Source: an uncultured Pelagibacteraceae bacterium (lineage in GTDB: Bacteria > Pseudomonadota > Alphaproteobacteria > Pelagibacterales > Pelagibacteraceae). From it: a stretch of DNA of 64,000 nucleotides. Below are positions 8,021-16,823 of this stretch, piece by piece. Each line of letters begins with the position of its first letter. The stretch's first letter is position 1. The stretch spans positions 1-64,000 of the forward strand of contig CACMDE010000001.1 in the NCBI GenBank assembly GCA_902612345.1, written 5' to 3'. Under the pieces are notes generated by a model. That model had not been told where the DNA came from. It saw nothing but the letters and a program-made list of their open reading frames with translations, and made no database searches. Made by a program: the position numbers and the translations under genes.

Positions 8021-9355
8021 ATGGATGTTTTTAATTTAACTGTAAAACAACTAGCTACAAAAATAAAAGAAGCACAACTAACTTCTGTTGATCTTTGTAA
8101 AGCTTATATTAAGAGAATAGATGAATTTGAAAATGATATTCATGCATGGGCTCATTTTGACAAAAAAGTTTTACTAGAAAAGGCTGAAGAGTCAGATAAT
8201 CATAGGAGGTCCGGAAAACCTTTGGGTTTATTGCATGGAATTCCTGTTGCACTAAAAGATATTATAGGAACTTTCGATATGCCAACTGAGTGTGGAACAG
8301 TTTTAAGAAAAGGAAAGTCTGCTTCTCAGGATGCTGAAATAGTTGATTTGATTAAATCTGAAGGCGCAATTGTCATGGGTAAAACTGCAACTTCTGAATT
8401 AGCTTATTACAGTCCGAGCAAAACAAAAAATCCACATGACTACACAAGAACACCTGGTGGTTCCTCTAGTGGATCGGCAGCTGTGGTAGCCGCGCATATG
8501 GCACCTTTATCAATAGGTTCACAAACAGGTGGTTCAGTAATAAGACCTGCTTCTTATTGTGGCGTAGTTGGTTACAAACCATCATTTGGATTAATCTCAA
8601 GAAATGGAGTTCTTAAAACATCAGAAAATTTAGATCATGTAGGTATATTTGGAAAATCAGTACAAGATGTCGCTTTATTAGCAAAAGTGTTAATTAAAAA
8701 AGACTCCTACGACAAGTCAACAATACATTTTTCTGCAAATACAATGCTTGAAGAGACAAATAAGATCCCAAAATTTGAACCAAAATTTATTTTTTATAAA
8801 ACTGAGGGTTGGAAAAAAATTGATAAAAAATCAAGAGACGTTTTTGATTATTTCATAAAGTCATTTAAAAAAAATATCGAGGTGTTTGATACACCAAGCT
8901 ATTTTAAAGATATTAAAAAATATCACCAAATAATTCACGAAACAGACATGGCAAATAATTTTTATAATTACTTTAAAAAAAGTAAAAAAAAATTATCAAA
9001 GCAAATGCAAGATGCCATTTCAAGAGGGATTAAATATTCTGCGAAGGATTATGCGGAGGCAAGAGATTTTATGACTAGAAGCTATGATTCATATAAAGAA
9101 GTGTTTGAGGATTATCATGGAGTTATTTCTCCTTCAAGTACTGGCGTAGCAGATAAAGGATTATCAAGCACTGGTAGCCCTGAATTTTGTACCGTTTGGT
9201 CTTTTATGGGAACACCTTCAATTTCTTTACCTTTACTACAAGGAGAAAATAATTTACCATTAGGTGTTCAGTTAATTGGTAATAAATATGATGATTTAAG
9301 ATTTATGGGTATTGCTAATTGGTTAGAAACAGAAAGTAGTAAATTTAATGAGTAA
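8021..9355 (+). CDS. Amidase signature family hydrolase
   Basis: This 444-aa enzyme has the amidase signature fold. Lys79 (PVALKD), the cis-Ser at about 148 in PGGSSSGSAA, and Ser172 in QTGGSVIRPA match the Ser-cisSer-Lys triad, with the usual 24-residue gap between the two serines. The family hydrolyses amide bonds of many substrates and includes GatA, but no gatB or gatC is nearby, so a stand-alone amidase is more likely. Its place directly behind a TRAP operon (2-base gap) suggests it acts on the imported compound or a derivative; that is inference. The length is slightly short for the family. Confidence 0.87.
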   Translation: MDVFNLTVKQLATKIKEAQLTSVDLCKAYIKRIDEFENDIHAWAHFDKKVLLEKAEESDNHRRSGKPLGLLHGIPVALKDIIGTFDMPTECGTVLRKGKSASQDAEIVDLIKSEGAIVMGKTATSELAYYSPSKTKNPHDYTRTPGGSSSGSAAVVAAHMAPLSIGSQTGGSVIRPASYCGVVGYKPSFGLISRNGVLKTSENLDHVGIFGKSVQDVALLAKVLIKKDSYDKSTIHFSANTMLEETNKIPKFEPKFIFYKTEGWKKIDKKSRDVFDYFIKSFKKNIEVFDTPSYFKDIKKYHQIIHETDMANNFYNYFKKSKKKLSKQMQDAISRGIKYSAKDYAEARDFMTRSYDSYKEVFEDYHGVISPSSTGVADKGLSSTGSPEFCTVWSFMGTPSISLPLLQGENNLPLGVQLIGNKYDDLRFMGIANWLETESSKFNE

Positions 9356-9524
9356 AATTACAACAATTATAGGATTAGGGTTTGCAATATTTTTTCTTGT
9401 TGGATTAGCAACAACCTTAACTAGATCAATGTTGATTACTGTTTTAGATGTTCTTCCGGTATATATTCTTATGGGAGCAGCAATCATCATGATGATCTAC
9501 GAAGCTTTTTTTGATAAAAAATAA
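9348..9524 (+). CDS. 58-aa membrane microprotein
   Basis: This ORF is below the track cutoff. The ATG at 9348 overlaps the end of the amidase gene by 8 bases and gives MSKITTIIGLGFAIFFLVGL and onward to FFDKK. There are two hydrophobic stretches, about residues 5-22 and 34-52, separated by a short Thr-Arg-rich turn, consistent with a two-helix inner-membrane protein. The overlap suggests translational coupling with the amidase. It fills most of what would otherwise be a 188-base gap. Family not recognised. Confidence 0.65.
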   Translation: MSKITTIIGLGFAIFFLVGLATTLTRSMLITVLDVLPVYILMGAAIIMMIYEAFFDKK

Positions 9525-9543
9525 TCAAAATTAATTTTTTAAA

Positions 9544-10440
9544 TTGAATTACTCAAAAAAAGATATTTATCCATTTTTTTTATTATTAATTCAGCCAATA
9601 TTTATGGCTAGTAACTTAATTGTTGCTCGAGGAGGTGTAGAATTTGTTCCACCTATTTCTCTTGCATTTTGGAGATGGTTATTTGTTTTCTTAATACTGA
9701 TACTATTTAATTATTCAGCTTTAAGAAAAGACTTAATAAAAATAAATAATAAAAAGGAATATTTTAAACTTTTCATTTTAGGAGCAACCGGGTGTGGAAT
9801 TTGTGGTGCATTTCCATTTATTGCAGGCCAAACAACAACAGTAGTAAATATGGGAATTATATATACTTCATCACCTATATTTATAATTCTGATTTCATGC
9901 TTATTCTTTAGGGAAAAATTTAACTTAATAAAAATTTTAGGTCTTCTTCTTTGCTTGATTGGAGTTTTCATAATTATCATTAGAGGAGATATAAATCTAT
10001 TGCTAAATCTAACATTTAATCCAGGTGATATCTGGATGTTAGGAGCTGCAATTGGTTGGGCTATTTATTCAATATATTTATATAATTGGAATTCAAATTT
10101 AAAAGTTTTTCCAAGATTTACATTGATAGCGTTATTTGGAGCTATTAGCCTTTTTCCATTTTATTTATTTGAAGAAATAAATTTTGTGTCTACTACATTT
10201 AATGCAGATTTTTTCAAATGGACTTTATTTGCAGCAATATCACCAGGAATTATAGCTTTTAGTCTATATACAATTACGCAAAAGTATCTTGGGGCAACAG
10301 TGACCGGATTTACGTTGTATTTATTCACTATTTATGGTTCTTTTTTTGGGATAATATTTTTCGGAGAAACACTTCAATATTTTCACTATTTAGGGGCGTT
10401 ACTAGTATTTATGGGAATATATTTAGTTAAAAAGAAATAA
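9544..10440 (+). CDS. EamA/DMT-family transporter
   Basis: This 298-aa protein has ten hydrophobic helices in two repeated halves, as in EamA-domain drug/metabolite transporters. The second half has the usual WALYSIYLYNW-like and GALLVFMGIYLVKKK ending. The start is a TTG at 9544; the first ATG in frame is at codon 20 and would cut into the first helix, so TTG is more plausible. The next gene begins directly after the stop. Substrates of this family range from amino acids to metabolite exporters; none can be assigned here. Confidence 0.85.
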   Translation: MNYSKKDIYPFFLLLIQPIFMASNLIVARGGVEFVPPISLAFWRWLFVFLILILFNYSALRKDLIKINNKKEYFKLFILGATGCGICGAFPFIAGQTTTVVNMGIIYTSSPIFIILISCLFFREKFNLIKILGLLLCLIGVFIIIIRGDINLLLNLTFNPGDIWMLGAAIGWAIYSIYLYNWNSNLKVFPRFTLIALFGAISLFPFYLFEEINFVSTTFNADFFKWTLFAAISPGIIAFSLYTITQKYLGATVTGFTLYLFTIYGSFFGIIFFGETLQYFHYLGALLVFMGIYLVKKK

Positions 10441-11250
10441 ATGAAATTAAACAAAATGACTTTTGGATATATCTTTTTATTTTTACTATTTGTCTATCTG
10501 GCAATACTTGTGGTAATTTATTTTTCTCAAAGATCATTGATGTATCATCCTAGTGAAAATAATTACTTAGACGAAAATCAACTAAATCATAAAGTAGAAA
10601 AAATAAAAATTGCATCTGATCATGAACTAAATTCTTGGTATTATAAAAAAAATGAAAATTTTAAAACATTGTTATTTTTTCATGGAAATGCAGGAAGTTT
10701 AGAGAATAGAATTTATAAATTAAACGACCTTTCAAAGTTAGATTTAAATTATTTGATAGTTGCATACCGAGGCTTCAGTGGTAACAAAGGAAGTCCATCT
10801 GAACAAGGATTATATAAAGATGCACGAGCTGCAAAGTATTGGTTAAACTTAAACAATATCAGTGATCAAAATATTATTGTTTATGGTGAGTCTTTGGGTA
10901 CTGCTGTTGCAATAGATCTTGCAAAAGATCATAAATTTGCAGGAGTGATTTTGGAGTCTCCCTTTACATCTATGTTAAAGCTTTCAAGAAAATATTATCC
11001 TTGGGCACCAACTGGATTATTGCTTAAAGATAAATATGAAACAGATAAGAAAATAAATAAAGTTTTTTCGCCAATATTAATTCTACATGGTAGAAAAGAC
11101 AATATTGTTCCGTTTGAAATGGGAGAGGATTTATTTAAACAGGCAAATAAGCCAAAATATAATTACTTTATTGATAATGATGATCATATGATGGATTTTA
11201 ACGAAGCTTTAGTAAATTCAATTAATCAATTTGTTAAAAGCTTAAATTAG
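10441..11250 (+). CDS. Alpha/beta hydrolase, membrane-anchored (BEM46/ABHD13-like)
   Basis: This is a 269-aa protein with one N-terminal membrane helix (about residues 9-28) followed by an alpha/beta hydrolase domain. HGNAG at about 81 would form the oxyanion loop. GESLGTA holds the nucleophile Ser151. HGRKDNIVPF probably carries the acid, and DDHMMDF near the C-terminus the catalytic His. The arrangement fits the BEM46/YfhR-type serine hydrolases, whose substrates are mostly unknown. It is immediately adjacent to the EamA gene. Confidence 0.85.
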   Translation: MKLNKMTFGYIFLFLLFVYLAILVVIYFSQRSLMYHPSENNYLDENQLNHKVEKIKIASDHELNSWYYKKNENFKTLLFFHGNAGSLENRIYKLNDLSKLDLNYLIVAYRGFSGNKGSPSEQGLYKDARAAKYWLNLNNISDQNIIVYGESLGTAVAIDLAKDHKFAGVILESPFTSMLKLSRKYYPWAPTGLLLKDKYETDKKINKVFSPILILHGRKDNIVPFEMGEDLFKQANKPKYNYFIDNDDHMMDFNEALVNSINQFVKSLN

Positions 11251-11298
11251 ACATAATTTAAACAAATCATTTCCATTAATTAATTCATAATTAAGTTA

Positions 11299-11850
11299 AT
11301 GAAATATTTAATTATTTTTTTATTTTTTATATTTAATCCAACTTTTGCTGACACCAAAAATAATGAAGATGATTATTTTTTTGTTGGAAAAATGGATTCT
11401 TATAATAAAGATTTCACGCTCTATTTTAAAACTAGAGAAAAAGCTATTTTATCGAGGGGTGAAGATTACAATTATATAACTGATTATCCTCAGGACTTAT
11501 ATATTTATAATCATAAATTAAAAACCGATGAACCATTGATTACTTATGAGTGGTTCCCCTCATACATCAAAAGACTATCCCAAAATTATGATTATCCAGT
11601 ATTCCCTGAAGACTTTGCATATTACTTAATGGAAGATAATAATACTTTAATTTTAGTAAGCGCTAATAAAAATTTTTTTGAAAATTTAAAATTTGATATT
11701 GCCCTTAAAAAAATAAGTAAAATAAAAGAAAAGGGAAAAATCAGTTTTATTATTTCTTCCTATGCAAAAAACTGTGGTTTTAAGGACATATCAAGTACAC
11801 TTAACTGTAAAATTTATAAACCTTTAATATCCACAAATTTGATCAATTAG
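11299..11850 (+). CDS. Exported protein of unknown function
   Basis: This 183-aa protein has an N-terminal signal peptide (MKYLIIFLFFIFNPTFA, probable cleavage before DTKNN). The mature part is rich in Tyr, Asp and Lys, with two Cys near the C-terminus (CGF and LNC) that could form a disulfide in the periplasm. I recognise no family. Its 3' end overlaps the convergent ftsY gene by 8 bases, so the two transcripts run into each other. Confidence 0.7.
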   Translation: MKYLIIFLFFIFNPTFADTKNNEDDYFFVGKMDSYNKDFTLYFKTREKAILSRGEDYNYITDYPQDLYIYNHKLKTDEPLITYEWFPSYIKRLSQNYDYPVFPEDFAYYLMEDNNTLILVSANKNFFENLKFDIALKKISKIKEKGKISFIISSYAKNCGFKDISSTLNCKIYKPLISTNLIN

Positions 11851-12760
11851 TTCTTACAAAAGCACTTGCAAAACTCTCTGAGTCAAAAATTTCTAAGTCA
11901 TCTTCTTTTTCACCCAATCCTAGAGCAACAATAGGAATTTTAAATCTTTTTGCGGTTGCAATAAGAATTCCACCTTTTGCAGTGCCATCCAACTTAGTCA
12001 TGATTAAACCTGTTAAAGGAATAATTTTATTAAATTCTTCGACTTGATTAATTACATTTTGTCCAGATGTAGCATCTAAAACTAATAGAACCTCATGTGG
12101 ACCAGTATCATCAAACTTGTTAATTACTTTTGCTATTTTCTTATACTCTTCCATAAGATTTTTTTTATTCTGTAGTCTGCCAGCGGTATCAATTATAACT
12201 TGGTTATAGTTATTCTTTTTTGCTTCATCTAACGATTTAAATGCTACGGAAGCTGGGTCTGAACCAGGGTCAGATTTAACTATTTCTACATTTATTTTAT
12301 TTGCCCATTGCTCCAGTTGATCAATAGCCGCCGCTCTAAATGTATCACAGGCAGAAAATAATACTTTACTATTATTTTCTCTAAATTTTTTTCCAATTTT
12401 TCCTATCGAAGTTGTTTTACCTACTCCGTTTACTCCAGATACTAAAATTATATTTAGTGTATCTCGTGCTTTAAAAAAATCTTTTCTCTCTAAGGGCTGC
12501 ATTAAACTCAGAATATATTTTTTTAATAAATCATTAACCTCATCAATTATATCTTTTGAGGGATCAATTTTATTTTGGGATATAATATCTTTAATATCAC
12601 TCGCAGCATCTACCCCAACATCTGAAGAAATTAAAAAATCTTCTATTTTATTTAAAGTGTGATCATCTATTTCTTTTTTAATAATTATTTCTTTTAATCC
12701 TGCTGTTAAATTTGAAGCACTCTTTTTAAATCCTATTTTAAATTTTTCAAAAATACCCAT
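11843..12760 (-). CDS. ftsY: Signal recognition particle receptor FtsY
   Basis: This 305-aa SRP GTPase is the membrane receptor for the Ffh/SRP-ribosome complex in co-translational targeting. GVNGVGKTTSIGKI is the P-loop, CDTFRAAAIDQLEQWA the insertion-box region, IIDTAGRLQNK the G3 motif and TKLDGTAKGG the G4 region. Only the N and G domains are present; the long acidic A domain of E. coli FtsY is missing, as in many alphaproteobacteria. The start overlaps the dapF stop by one base, so the two are one minus-strand operon. Its partner ffh lies 1 kb away on the other strand. Confidence 0.96.
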   Translation of the reverse strand: MGIFEKFKIGFKKSASNLTAGLKEIIIKKEIDDHTLNKIEDFLISSDVGVDAASDIKDIISQNKIDPSKDIIDEVNDLLKKYILSLMQPLERKDFFKARDTLNIILVSGVNGVGKTTSIGKIGKKFRENNSKVLFSACDTFRAAAIDQLEQWANKINVEIVKSDPGSDPASVAFKSLDEAKKNNYNQVIIDTAGRLQNKKNLMEEYKKIAKVINKFDDTGPHEVLLVLDATSGQNVINQVEEFNKIIPLTGLIMTKLDGTAKGGILIATAKRFKIPIVALGLGEKEDDLEIFDSESFASAFVRTN

Positions 12761-13614
12761 TATAATTTTATTTTGATTTCCTCTATACTTGAAACTGGGC
12801 CTTTCATTAAAATAGAATTATCGTCCCCTATTCTTATTGATAAAATTCCTGTAGAAAATTTTATATCAACATTATTGGAAACTTTTTTTGTTATAAAACC
12901 TGCATAGGCAGTTGCGCATGCAGCTGTTCCACAAGCTTTTGTCAATCCTGCACCTCGTTCCCAAACTTTAACACTAATCAAATTTTCATTTTTAATTGTT
13001 GCTATAGTTACATTGCATTTTTCTGGAAAATATTCATGCTGTTCTATTGCAGGTCCTATATTTTCTATCTCATAGTTTTCGTTATTTTCTACAAAAAAAA
13101 TTATATGGGGATTACCGACGTTAATTGCGATACCGCCAGAAAATTTTTCTCCATTGATATCATTAATGGTTACATTCAAGTTTTTAGTGTTCATTTCTTT
13201 GATTAAAGGAATTTTATCCCACTCGATAGAAGGTATACCTATATTAGTTTCAACTAAATTTTCTTTTAGTATCAGTGAATGTAAGTTTCCAGACGATGTT
13301 TCTAAATTTATTTCTTCTTTTCCATATTCTTTCGATAAAAGTTTAGCTACACATCTTGTACCATTCCCGCATGCACCAGAAATGCTTCCATCAGAATTAT
13401 AGAAAATAAGTTTGTCTTTATTATCTTTATTTTTGTTAATATAGATTAATTGATCACAACCAATAAAGTCTCTACTACAAATTTTTACAATATTTTCTTT
13501 ACTCAAATTTATAGTCTTCACTCTTTGGTCAATGATTACGAAATCATTTCCAAGGCCATCCATTTTAAATGCATTAAATTCCATATATTTTATGTTTATC
13601 TTATTTGTTGACAT
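12760..13614 (-). CDS. dapF: Diaminopimelate epimerase
   Basis: This enzyme epimerises LL- to meso-diaminopimelate for lysine and peptidoglycan synthesis. It is 284 aa. The two catalytic cysteines are in GACGNGTRC (Cys82) and TKACGTAAC, and MDGLGNDFVIID is the family N-terminal motif. Two starts are possible. The ATG at 13614 has AGAGG 6-7 bases upstream, whereas the one ten codons later (13584) has no ribosome site, so I keep 13614 although it makes the N-terminus about 10 residues longer than usual. It is divergent from the ffh leader, and the promoters must overlap. Confidence 0.95.
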   Translation of the reverse strand: MSTNKINIKYMEFNAFKMDGLGNDFVIIDQRVKTINLSKENIVKICSRDFIGCDQLIYINKNKDNKDKLIFYNSDGSISGACGNGTRCVAKLLSKEYGKEEINLETSSGNLHSLILKENLVETNIGIPSIEWDKIPLIKEMNTKNLNVTINDINGEKFSGGIAINVGNPHIIFFVENNENYEIENIGPAIEQHEYFPEKCNVTIATIKNENLISVKVWERGAGLTKACGTAACATAYAGFITKKVSNNVDIKFSTGILSIRIGDDNSILMKGPVSSIEEIKIKL

Positions 13615-13633
13615 TTTGAACCTCTATTATAAT
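13605..13633 (+). promoter_or_regulatory. Candidate promoter for the ffh leader/operon
   Basis: A perfect TATAAT (13628-13633) follows a weak TTGTTG (13605-13610) by 17 bases. A TTGACA also occurs at 13608 but is too close. The predicted start near 13640 would put the whole GC-rich element into the ffh transcript. The region overlaps the dapF start, and a TATAAT also reads on the minus strand. Confidence 0.4.
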
Positions 13634-13644
13634 TTATCGGAATT

Positions 13645-13736
13645 TCCGCAAATACAGCATTTTGCGGTGTCTTTGGAAACAAAGAGATCGACACCAGTCA
13701 GCGAGGTTTCGCCCACTGGTGCGATAGCTGCTGGGT
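13645..13736 (+). ncRNA. GC-rich structured RNA element upstream of ffh (leader or small RNA, unidentified)
   Basis: The 128-base gap between dapF and ffh is far richer in G+C than its surroundings. On the + strand it folds into three consecutive hairpins. The first is CCGCAAA/TTTGCGG with an 8-base loop. The second is GGTGTC-TTTG, loop GAAA, CAAA-(GAGATC)-GACACC. The third is ACCAGT-CA-GCGA, loop GGTT, TCGC-CC-ACTGGT. A 3' segment GCTGCTGGGT can also pair imperfectly with ACCAGTCAGC of hairpin 3, suggesting two alternative folds, and its GGGT lies just before the ffh ATG. It does not have the GGAAGGAAGCAGC core of SRP RNA or a tRNA pattern. Reading on the minus strand as a dapF leader cannot be excluded. 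Confidence 0.45.
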
Positions 13737-13742
13737 AAAAAT

Positions 13743-15101
13743 ATGTTTGAAAATTTAACTAATAAATTCGAAGAAATATTTTCTTCTTTAAAAAAAGCCC
13801 CTTCATTGAGCGAAGCTCAAGTTGATGAGGGTTTAAGAGGTATTAGACAAGCTTTATTAGAAGCGGATGTATCACTAGATGTAGCTAAAGAATTTGTAGA
13901 AAAAATAAAACCAAAAGCTCTTGGTAAAGAAATAATTAGATCAACATCCCCAGGTCAGATGGTTGTTAAAATTGTTTATGATGAATTAGTAAACTTATTA
14001 GGAGAGAAAAATATAGAATTAAATTTGAACGCAGTTCCGCCTGTTACATTTATGATGGTAGGCTTGCAAGGTTCTGGAAAAACTACTTCTACAGCTAAGC
14101 TTGCAACTTATTTAGAAAAGAGTAAGAAAAAAAAGGTTATGATGGTCAGTTTAGACATTTACCGACCAGCAGCCCAAGAACAATTAAGACTTCTTGGTGA
14201 ACAAAATAATATTAATACCCTTCCAGTAATTGAAGGACAACTACCAATAGACATTTGTCAACGTGCGATTAATGCAGCCAAGCTTAATGGAAGTGATGTA
14301 ATTTTGTTTGATACAGCGGGAAGAACGCAAATAGATTTACAAATGATGAGCGAGATAAAGCAGATAGAGAGTATAATTAATCCTACAGAAGTAATGTTGG
14401 TTGCAGACTCCCTCACTGGACAGGTTGCAGCAAATGTAGCTAAAGAATTTAATACTACAGTTAATTTAACAGGAATCATTTTAACTAGATCTGATGGTGA
14501 TGGAAGAGGTGGAGCAGCTTTAAGTATGAAATATGTTGCAGAAGTACCAATCAAATTTTTAGGTATTGGAGAAAAAATTGAAAATCTTGAAGTTTTTCAT
14601 CCAGATAGAATAGCAAATAGAATCTTAGGTATGGGAGATATCGTATCTCTTGTAGAAAAAGCTTCAGAAGATCTTGACCAAGAAAATATTAAAAAAGCAG
14701 AGGAAAATTTAAAAAAAGGACAATTTACCCTCGAAGATTATTTATCTCAACTCAGACAAATGAAAAAAATGGGAGGAATAGAAGGTATCATGTCTTTCTT
14801 GCCAGGTGTCTCAAAAATGAAATCACAAATGGATCAAGCTGGAGTTGATGAGAAAATAATTTCTAAGAATGAGGCTGTAATTTTGTCTATGACAAAAAAA
14901 GAGAGAGTAAATCCAAAAATTATTGACGGCTCAAGAAAAAAAAGAATTGCTAATGGTTCTGGAACTGACATAGCCACTATCAATAAATTGTTAAAACAAT
15001 TTAAAATGATGTCTGAAATGATGAAAAAAATGTCTAAAGGAGACATGAAAGGAATGGCAGATAAAGGAATACCGCCAGAACTTTTTAATCAAATAAAATA
15101 A
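13743..15101 (+). CDS. ffh: Signal recognition particle protein Ffh
   Basis: This 452-aa GTPase binds signal peptides and 4.5S RNA and delivers ribosomes to FtsY. The N domain is followed by the G domain, with the P-loop GLQGSGKTTSTAKLA, FDTAGRTQ, and TRSDGDGRGG where most have TKLDG. The C-terminal Met-rich M domain includes FLPGVSKMKSQM and the RNA-binding segment RKKRIANGSGT. It is the first gene of ffh-rpsP-trmD-rplS, a common proteobacterial order. The structured element at 13645-13736 lies directly upstream and probably forms its 5' UTR. No strong Shine-Dalgarno precedes the ATG; only GGGT is present. Confidence 0.96.
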   Translation: MFENLTNKFEEIFSSLKKAPSLSEAQVDEGLRGIRQALLEADVSLDVAKEFVEKIKPKALGKEIIRSTSPGQMVVKIVYDELVNLLGEKNIELNLNAVPPVTFMMVGLQGSGKTTSTAKLATYLEKSKKKKVMMVSLDIYRPAAQEQLRLLGEQNNINTLPVIEGQLPIDICQRAINAAKLNGSDVILFDTAGRTQIDLQMMSEIKQIESIINPTEVMLVADSLTGQVAANVAKEFNTTVNLTGIILTRSDGDGRGGAALSMKYVAEVPIKFLGIGEKIENLEVFHPDRIANRILGMGDIVSLVEKASEDLDQENIKKAEENLKKGQFTLEDYLSQLRQMKKMGGIEGIMSFLPGVSKMKSQMDQAGVDEKIISKNEAVILSMTKKERVNPKIIDGSRKKRIANGSGTDIATINKLLKQFKMMSEMMKKMSKGDMKGMADKGIPPELFNQIK

Positions 15102-15118
15102 AAAAAGGAGAACAAGAT

Positions 15119-15502
15119 ATGTTAAAACTTAGATTATCAAGGGGAGGAACAAAAAAAAGACCTGTATATAAAATAGTTGTTGCAGAGAGTAAGTTTGCAA
15201 GAGATGGGAGATTCATAGAAAAATTAGGTTTTTTCAACCCTTTATTACCAAAAGAGAAAAAAGAACGAATAGGATTAGAGAGCGAAAGAATAAAATATTG
15301 GTTAAGCAAAGGTGCGCAACCAACAACTAGAGTTGCCAGAATTTTAGGTGAAAATAATTTTATTCCAATGCCTGCTGCAGGTAATAATCCTAAAAAGGCT
15401 ATACCAAAAAAAGAGAGAAAAAAAGAAGCCACAACAGAAGCACCAAAAGCTGAAGCTAAAAAAGAAGAAGCTAAACCAGCAGCAGAAACTAAAAAAGAAT
15501 AG
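15119..15502 (+). CDS. rpsP: 30S ribosomal protein S16 with charged C-terminal tail
   Basis: The N-terminal 80 residues match S16 (MLKLRLSRGGTKKRPVYKIV at the start). The remaining 45 or so residues form a low-complexity tail of Lys, Ala and Glu (for example EAKKEEAKP). E. coli S16 is 82 aa, so the tail is an extension. A strong AAAAAAGGAG ribosome site lies 9 bases before the ATG. It is the second gene of the ffh operon, 17 bases after ffh and 5 before trmD. Confidence 0.95.
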   Translation: MLKLRLSRGGTKKRPVYKIVVAESKFARDGRFIEKLGFFNPLLPKEKKERIGLESERIKYWLSKGAQPTTRVARILGENNFIPMPAAGNNPKKAIPKKERKKEATTEAPKAEAKKEEAKPAAETKKE

Positions 15503-15507
15503 ATCAA

Positions 15508-16197
15508 ATGTATAAAGTAAAAATATTTACATTATATCCAGAATTTTTTCCTGGCCCTTTTGATAAAGGAATCTATGGAAATGCACTTAAGAAAAAAATT
15601 TGGGATATAAAAATTGTAAATATAAGAGATTTTGCACAAGATAAACATAAAACTGTAGACGATACGCCTTATGGCGGTGGTTCTGGAATGGTGATGAGAC
15701 CTGACGTAATTGCAAATTCTTTAGATAATAATTTAAATTCAAATGAAAAAATATATTTCCTGAGCCCAAGAGGAAAATTACTTAATCAAGAATTAGCTAA
15801 AAAAATTTCGAAGGAAAAATCTTTAAATATTTTGTGTGGTCATTTTGAAGGTGTAGATCAAAGAGTTCTCGATAAAAGAAATATTGAGGAAATTAGTATA
15901 GGGGACTATGTTATTTCTGGAGGAGAGACTGCTTCATATATTATCCTAGACAGTGTTTTAAGATTGATACCTGGAATCTTAGGAAATGAGGACTCCACTA
16001 TTGACGAGAGCTTTGAAAATGGACTACTAGAATATCCCCAATATACGAAACCTCAAATATGGCAGGAAAATAAGGTCCCTGAAGTCTTATTATCAGGAGA
16101 TCATGCTAAAATTAAACACTGGCGTTTATCTCAATCAGAGGCTATAACACGCGACCGAAGGCCAGATTTGTGGCAGAAACACAACAAAAAAAATTAG
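15508..16197 (+). CDS. trmD: tRNA (guanine-N1)-methyltransferase
   Basis: This is a 229-aa SPOUT methyltransferase that makes m1G37 in tRNAs using S-adenosylmethionine. The N-terminus [20 protein letters not shown] and the knot region [10 protein letters not shown] and [12 protein letters not shown] are typical, and [11 protein letters not shown] is the C-terminal signature. The length is close to the family norm (about 230-255). It sits between rpsP and rplS with gaps of 5 and 4 bases. Confidence 0.96.
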   Translation: MYKVKIFTLYPEFFPGPFDKGIYGNALKKKIWDIKIVNIRDFAQDKHKTVDDTPYGGGSGMVMRPDVIANSLDNNLNSNEKIYFLSPRGKLLNQELAKKISKEKSLNILCGHFEGVDQRVLDKRNIEEISIGDYVISGGETASYIILDSVLRLIPGILGNEDSTIDESFENGLLEYPQYTKPQIWQENKVPEVLLSGDHAKIKHWRLSQSEAITRDRRPDLWQKHNKKN

Positions 16198-16201
16198 TAC
16201 A

Positions 16202-16801
16202 ATGAAAAATAAAAATATAGAAGAAATAAATAAATTAAAAGTAAATGAAATTATAGCTCAAAAGAAACATCCAGAGTTTTTCCCTGGAGATATTGTAAAA
16301 GTTGGAGTGAAAATAACCGAAGGTAAGAGAGACAGGATTCAATATTTTGAGGGTGTTTGTATAGCAAAAAAAAATAGAGATATTAATTCTTCTTTTACGG
16401 TAAGAAAAATTTCTTTTGGCGAAGGTGTGGAAAGAACTTTTGCACTTTACAGTCCTGCAGTTAATACAATCAAAATAATAAGATCTGGAAAAGTAAGAAG
16501 AGCAAAGCTTTATTACTTAAGAGACAGAACAGGTAAGTCTGCAAGAATCTCTGAAAAAATTAAAAAGAAAATTGGTATTGATCTTGAAACTAAAGTTCAG
16601 GAGGTCACAGAAGAAAACTTAGCTTCTCCAGTGAATGAAAATTCAGATAATGATTCAAAAACAACTGAACCTAAAAATACTGAAGTTTCAAAAATAGAGG
16701 CTAAACCTAAAACCGAAGCTCCAAAAGTAGAAGCAACGAAAAAAGTAGCTAAAACTCAAGATAAAACTGAGCTTAAAAAAAAAGAAGAGCCAAAAAAATA
16801 A
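16202..16801 (+). CDS. rplS: 50S ribosomal protein L19 with long C-terminal tail
   Basis: Residues 1 to about 130 match L19, which lies at the 30S/50S interface ([39 protein letters not shown]). E. coli L19 is 115 aa; here a tail of about 70 residues follows, low in complexity and made of Lys, Glu, Thr, Pro and Ala ([11 protein letters not shown]). This parallels the tail on S16 in the same operon. The stop is 22 bases before leuC. Confidence 0.95.
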   Translation: MKNKNIEEINKLKVNEIIAQKKHPEFFPGDIVKVGVKITEGKRDRIQYFEGVCIAKKNRDINSSFTVRKISFGEGVERTFALYSPAVNTIKIIRSGKVRRAKLYYLRDRTGKSARISEKIKKKIGIDLETKVQEVTEENLASPVNENSDNDSKTTEPKNTEVSKIEAKPKTEAPKVEATKKVAKTQDKTELKKKEEPKK

Positions 16802-16823
16802 GAAAAGATATAATTTTTTCTAA

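Noticed and set aside
8021-9355. GatA subunit of the Glu-tRNA amidotransferase
   Set aside because: gatB and gatC are not nearby, and the context is a TRAP operon; a general amidase fits better, although the fold is the same.
13645-13736. SRP RNA (ffs), tRNA or tmRNA piece upstream of ffh
   Set aside because: The GGAAGGAAGCAGC core of 4.5S RNA is missing on both strands, and there is no cloverleaf, CCA end or tag-coding segment.
13532-13738. 68-aa + strand ORF covering the dapF start and the RNA element
   Set aside because: It runs antisense through dapF and through the hairpins, has no ribosome site and no protein-like composition.
15085-15507. 140-aa minus-strand ORF over rpsP
   Set aside because: rpsP on the + strand is certain; the antisense frame is open because of its Lys/Ala/Glu-rich codons.
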